64,000 nt of DNA from Charina bottae (taxonomy: Eukaryota > Chordata > Lepidosauria > Squamata > Charinaidae), in contig JALMGJ010000025.1 in the NCBI GenBank assembly GCA_023362775.1, positions 4,605,001 through 4,669,000 of the forward strand, given 5' to 3'. Positions 62,160 through 64,000 of the stretch are shown one piece after another. Each line of letters opens with the position of its first letter. Position 1 is the stretch's first letter. The notes beneath the pieces are model-generated. The model had not been told where the DNA came from. It ran no database searches and saw nothing but the letters and a program-made list of their open reading frames with translations. The position numbers and the translations under genes are program-made.

Positions 62160-63054
62160 GTATTTGGATTTATGGCCAAAAAGTTCAAAGAAAAACATCC
62201 AAGCCCGGGTACATTTTGCAAAAACCTACATCAAGTCTGACAAAAGCATGTGGGAAAATGTGTTACGGTCTAATGAGACCAAGGTTGAACATTTTGGTCA
62301 TAATTCCAAACAGTATGTTTGGCGCAAAAACAACACTGTGCTTCCCCAAAAGTGCACCATGCCCACAGTGAAGCATGGTGGTGGCAGCATTATGCTTTGG
62401 GGCTGCTTTTCTTCACGTGGAACTGGGGCTTTAGTCAAGAGGGAATTATGAACAGTTCCAAATATCAGTCAATTTTGGCACAAAACCTTCAGGCCTCTGA
62501 TAAAATGCTGAAGATGAAGAGGAATTTCACCTTTCAACACAACAACGTCCCAAAGCATACCTCCAAATCAACAAAAGAATGGCTTCACCAGAAGAAGATC
62601 AAAGTTTTGGAATGGCCCAGCCGGAGCCCGGACCTGAATCCAATTGAAAATCTGTGGGGTGACCTGAAGAGGGCAGTGCACAGGACATGCCCTCTCAATC
62701 TGACAGATTTGGAGCGCTTCTGCAAGGAAGAGTGGGCAAAGGTTCCCAAGGCAAGATGTGCTGTGCTGATAGACTCCTACCCCAAAAGACTGAATGCTGT
62801 CATAAAATCAAAAGGTGCTTCAACACACCTTGTTGTTTAAGGGTGTGCACACTTATGCAACCACATTATTCTAGTTTTATTTTTTTTTCACCCTAAAAGA
62901 TTTCAGTTTGTTTTTCAATTGAATTGTACAGCTTGTATGTTATATTAAAGGTGGAAAAAAATTCTGAAGTGATTTATCTTGGTCTGATTTTTTTTTTACA
63001 TCTCAAAAACCTGGCATTTTAACAGGGGTGTGTAGACTTTTTATATCCACTGTG
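62160..63054 (+). mobile_element. Tc1-like transposon, 5'-truncated
   Basis: Transposase relic followed by a 3' non-coding part (GGTGTGCACACTTATGCAAC, AAAAGATTTCAGTTTG) and the terminal repeat GGGTGTGTAGACTTTTTATA ending ATCCACTGTG. The left terminal repeat and the DNA-binding domain are missing, so it starts abruptly near 62160. This Tc1 lineage is widespread in fish and frogs in my recollection. Confidence 0.85.
62164..62840 (+). pseudogene. Tc1 transposase, catalytic part, inactivated
   Basis: A cut-and-paste transposase with a DDE catalytic triad. Frame one (to 62451) gives [20 protein letters not shown], the region of the first Asp; the usual SDET reads SNET here. A small deletion near 62440 shifts to the frame that gives [20 protein letters not shown] and FTFQHNNVPKHTSKSTKEWL. 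There the usual HDND reads HNNV, so the second Asp is lost too. SPDLNPIENLWGDLKRAVHR keeps the Glu. It ends ASTHLVV and TAA at 62838-62840. It cannot be catalytic. Confidence 0.88.
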
Positions 63055-63319
63055 TATGCAGGGCTTTAAACAGAATCCTGTGGGTTATAGAAACAAAAGC
63101 CTGAGAAGGATCTCTGATAAACACTTTTATACTCTAGAAAATGAGTGTTGCAGAAAGTACCTCATAAATTTCATGCCCTTCATTGTCTATACACTAAAGC
63201 TGAGAGCATGAGGAATAAGCAAGATGAACGAAAGAGCAAATATGATTTAATAGAAATAACAGCGGCATGATTCCCATGACTAGATTATAGTAATGGAAGG
63301 CCACATTTTGATGATATGA
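63055..63319. other. Spacer, nothing recognised
   Basis: Ordinary sequence between the Tc1 end and the SINE. Confidence 0.4.
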
Positions 63320-63600
63320 TGATGGTGGTGATAAAGATTCCCTCCAATCAAGCATGATTCTTGATGACTATATAGATAAGCCTATGTAATTTTCATTGCA
63401 ATAATACAGAAGTGTTTTACTACAAGCTGTCTTCTGGGATGTTCTTTGATTTTCCCATCTAGCATATATCCTTAGGATTTCTTAGTGGTTCCCCATCCAA
63501 GTACTAAGTAACCTAACTCTTCTTAGGTTCCTCAGATCAGCTAGAACGTTTCATTTCTACCACCTGGTATGACAGTGGTGTGCTAGATGAGGACAAATAT
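63320..63600 (-). mobile_element. 5S rRNA-derived SINE, minus strand
   Basis: On the minus strand, CTGATCTGAGGAACCTAAGA and TTAGTACTTGGATGGGGAAC match the 5S rRNA 3' half. The tail (63325-63410) resembles the GACTATATAGACAAGCCTATG-type SINE tail shared with the tRNA-derived copies. Confidence 0.75.
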
Positions 63601-63619
63601 GCTTAAGGCTGAGGACTGG

Positions 63620-64000
63620 TAAGGAGGTGGTTCCAAGATCTTCCAAGAGAGACAGTTAAGCTATTCTAGATGGCACTGCTTTCCCCTTGAGGGAATTCTT
63701 ATAGAGAATTTGTCATTAGAGTCCAAAGAAGCGTTTCAGAACAATATTAATTGTTACCAACTACAACTTTTCCTGGGCAGAGTTGGCCTTGCCACAGCAA
63801 TTTATGTACTGGTAACCTCAAGGCTGAATTACTATAATATATTCCACATGGCACTCCCCTTGAGAGTTTTTTTTAGAGACTGCAGCTAGTACAGAATGCT
63901 TTGGCCATATTACTCATTGGAGTTCCTTAGCATGCACATATATTAGCTATGTAGAAGACTGCACTGGCTACTGATTAGCTATCCAACTATTTTCAAACTG
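63620..64000 (+). mobile_element. L2-like LINE fragment, runs off the window
   Basis: Plus-strand codons read AIYVLVTSRLNYYN, then a LQLVQNALAI block and TDWLSNYFQT-like text with stops. This is the RT C-terminal region of the same L2-like lineage as 2410-4190. The 3' end lies beyond the window. Confidence 0.7.

Overview
The window looks like nuclear DNA of a squamate reptile (lizard or snake). It is AT-rich and CpG-poor, intron-like sequence packed with the squamate repeat repertoire: Sauria-type SINEs, BovB/RTE, CR1/L2-like LINEs with a 3' stem-loop and microsatellite tail, L1, an R4-type LINE, Ty1/copia, a Tc1 transposon and 5S-derived SINEs. LINE tails running into TAGA or GGAT microsatellites would fit a snake, but I cannot fix the species. 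No bacterial or organellar features were seen.

Only one host coding feature was recognised. It is a 224-bp exon on the minus strand (49431-49654) of a kainate-type glutamate receptor, best GRIK2 (GluK2), carrying the end of the first ligand-binding half and transmembrane segment M1. Both splice sites are visible. The rest of the window is probably GRIK2 intron, with the gene running from right to left.

Layout. 1-5 kb: a long imperfect hairpin (2127-2318) and an L2-like LINE on the minus strand. 5.1-7.6 kb: a CpG-rich, 5'-truncated RTE-like LINE with a nearly intact reverse-transcriptase frame. 9-14 kb: a 5S-derived SINE, an L2 3' end, an RTE fragment split by a 293-bp solo LTR, and a small inverted-repeat element. 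14-31 kb: mostly unremarkable DNA with SINEs, LINE tails, microsatellites and a second solo LTR of the same family as the first. 31.4-35 kb: three SINEs and two LINE fragments. 36-42.5 kb: MITE-like and hAT-like elements and long TG/AG repeats. 42.6-47.65 kb: an R4-type LINE carrying a nested L1 and a nested 359-bp solo LTR, with a tRNA-like 5' end. 49.4 kb: the GRIK2 exon. 53.7-59.3 kb: an old BovB split by a complete but decayed Ty1/copia element (443-bp LTRs, 5-bp target duplication, primer site matching the initiator tRNA-Met anticodon arm), followed by a younger BovB insertion. 62.2-63.1 kb: a decayed Tc1 transposon. 63.3-64 kb: a second 5S-derived SINE and an L2 fragment running off the end.

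No co-operating gene set exists here. The interest lies in one conserved receptor exon and in the transposable elements, several of which can be ordered in time by nesting.
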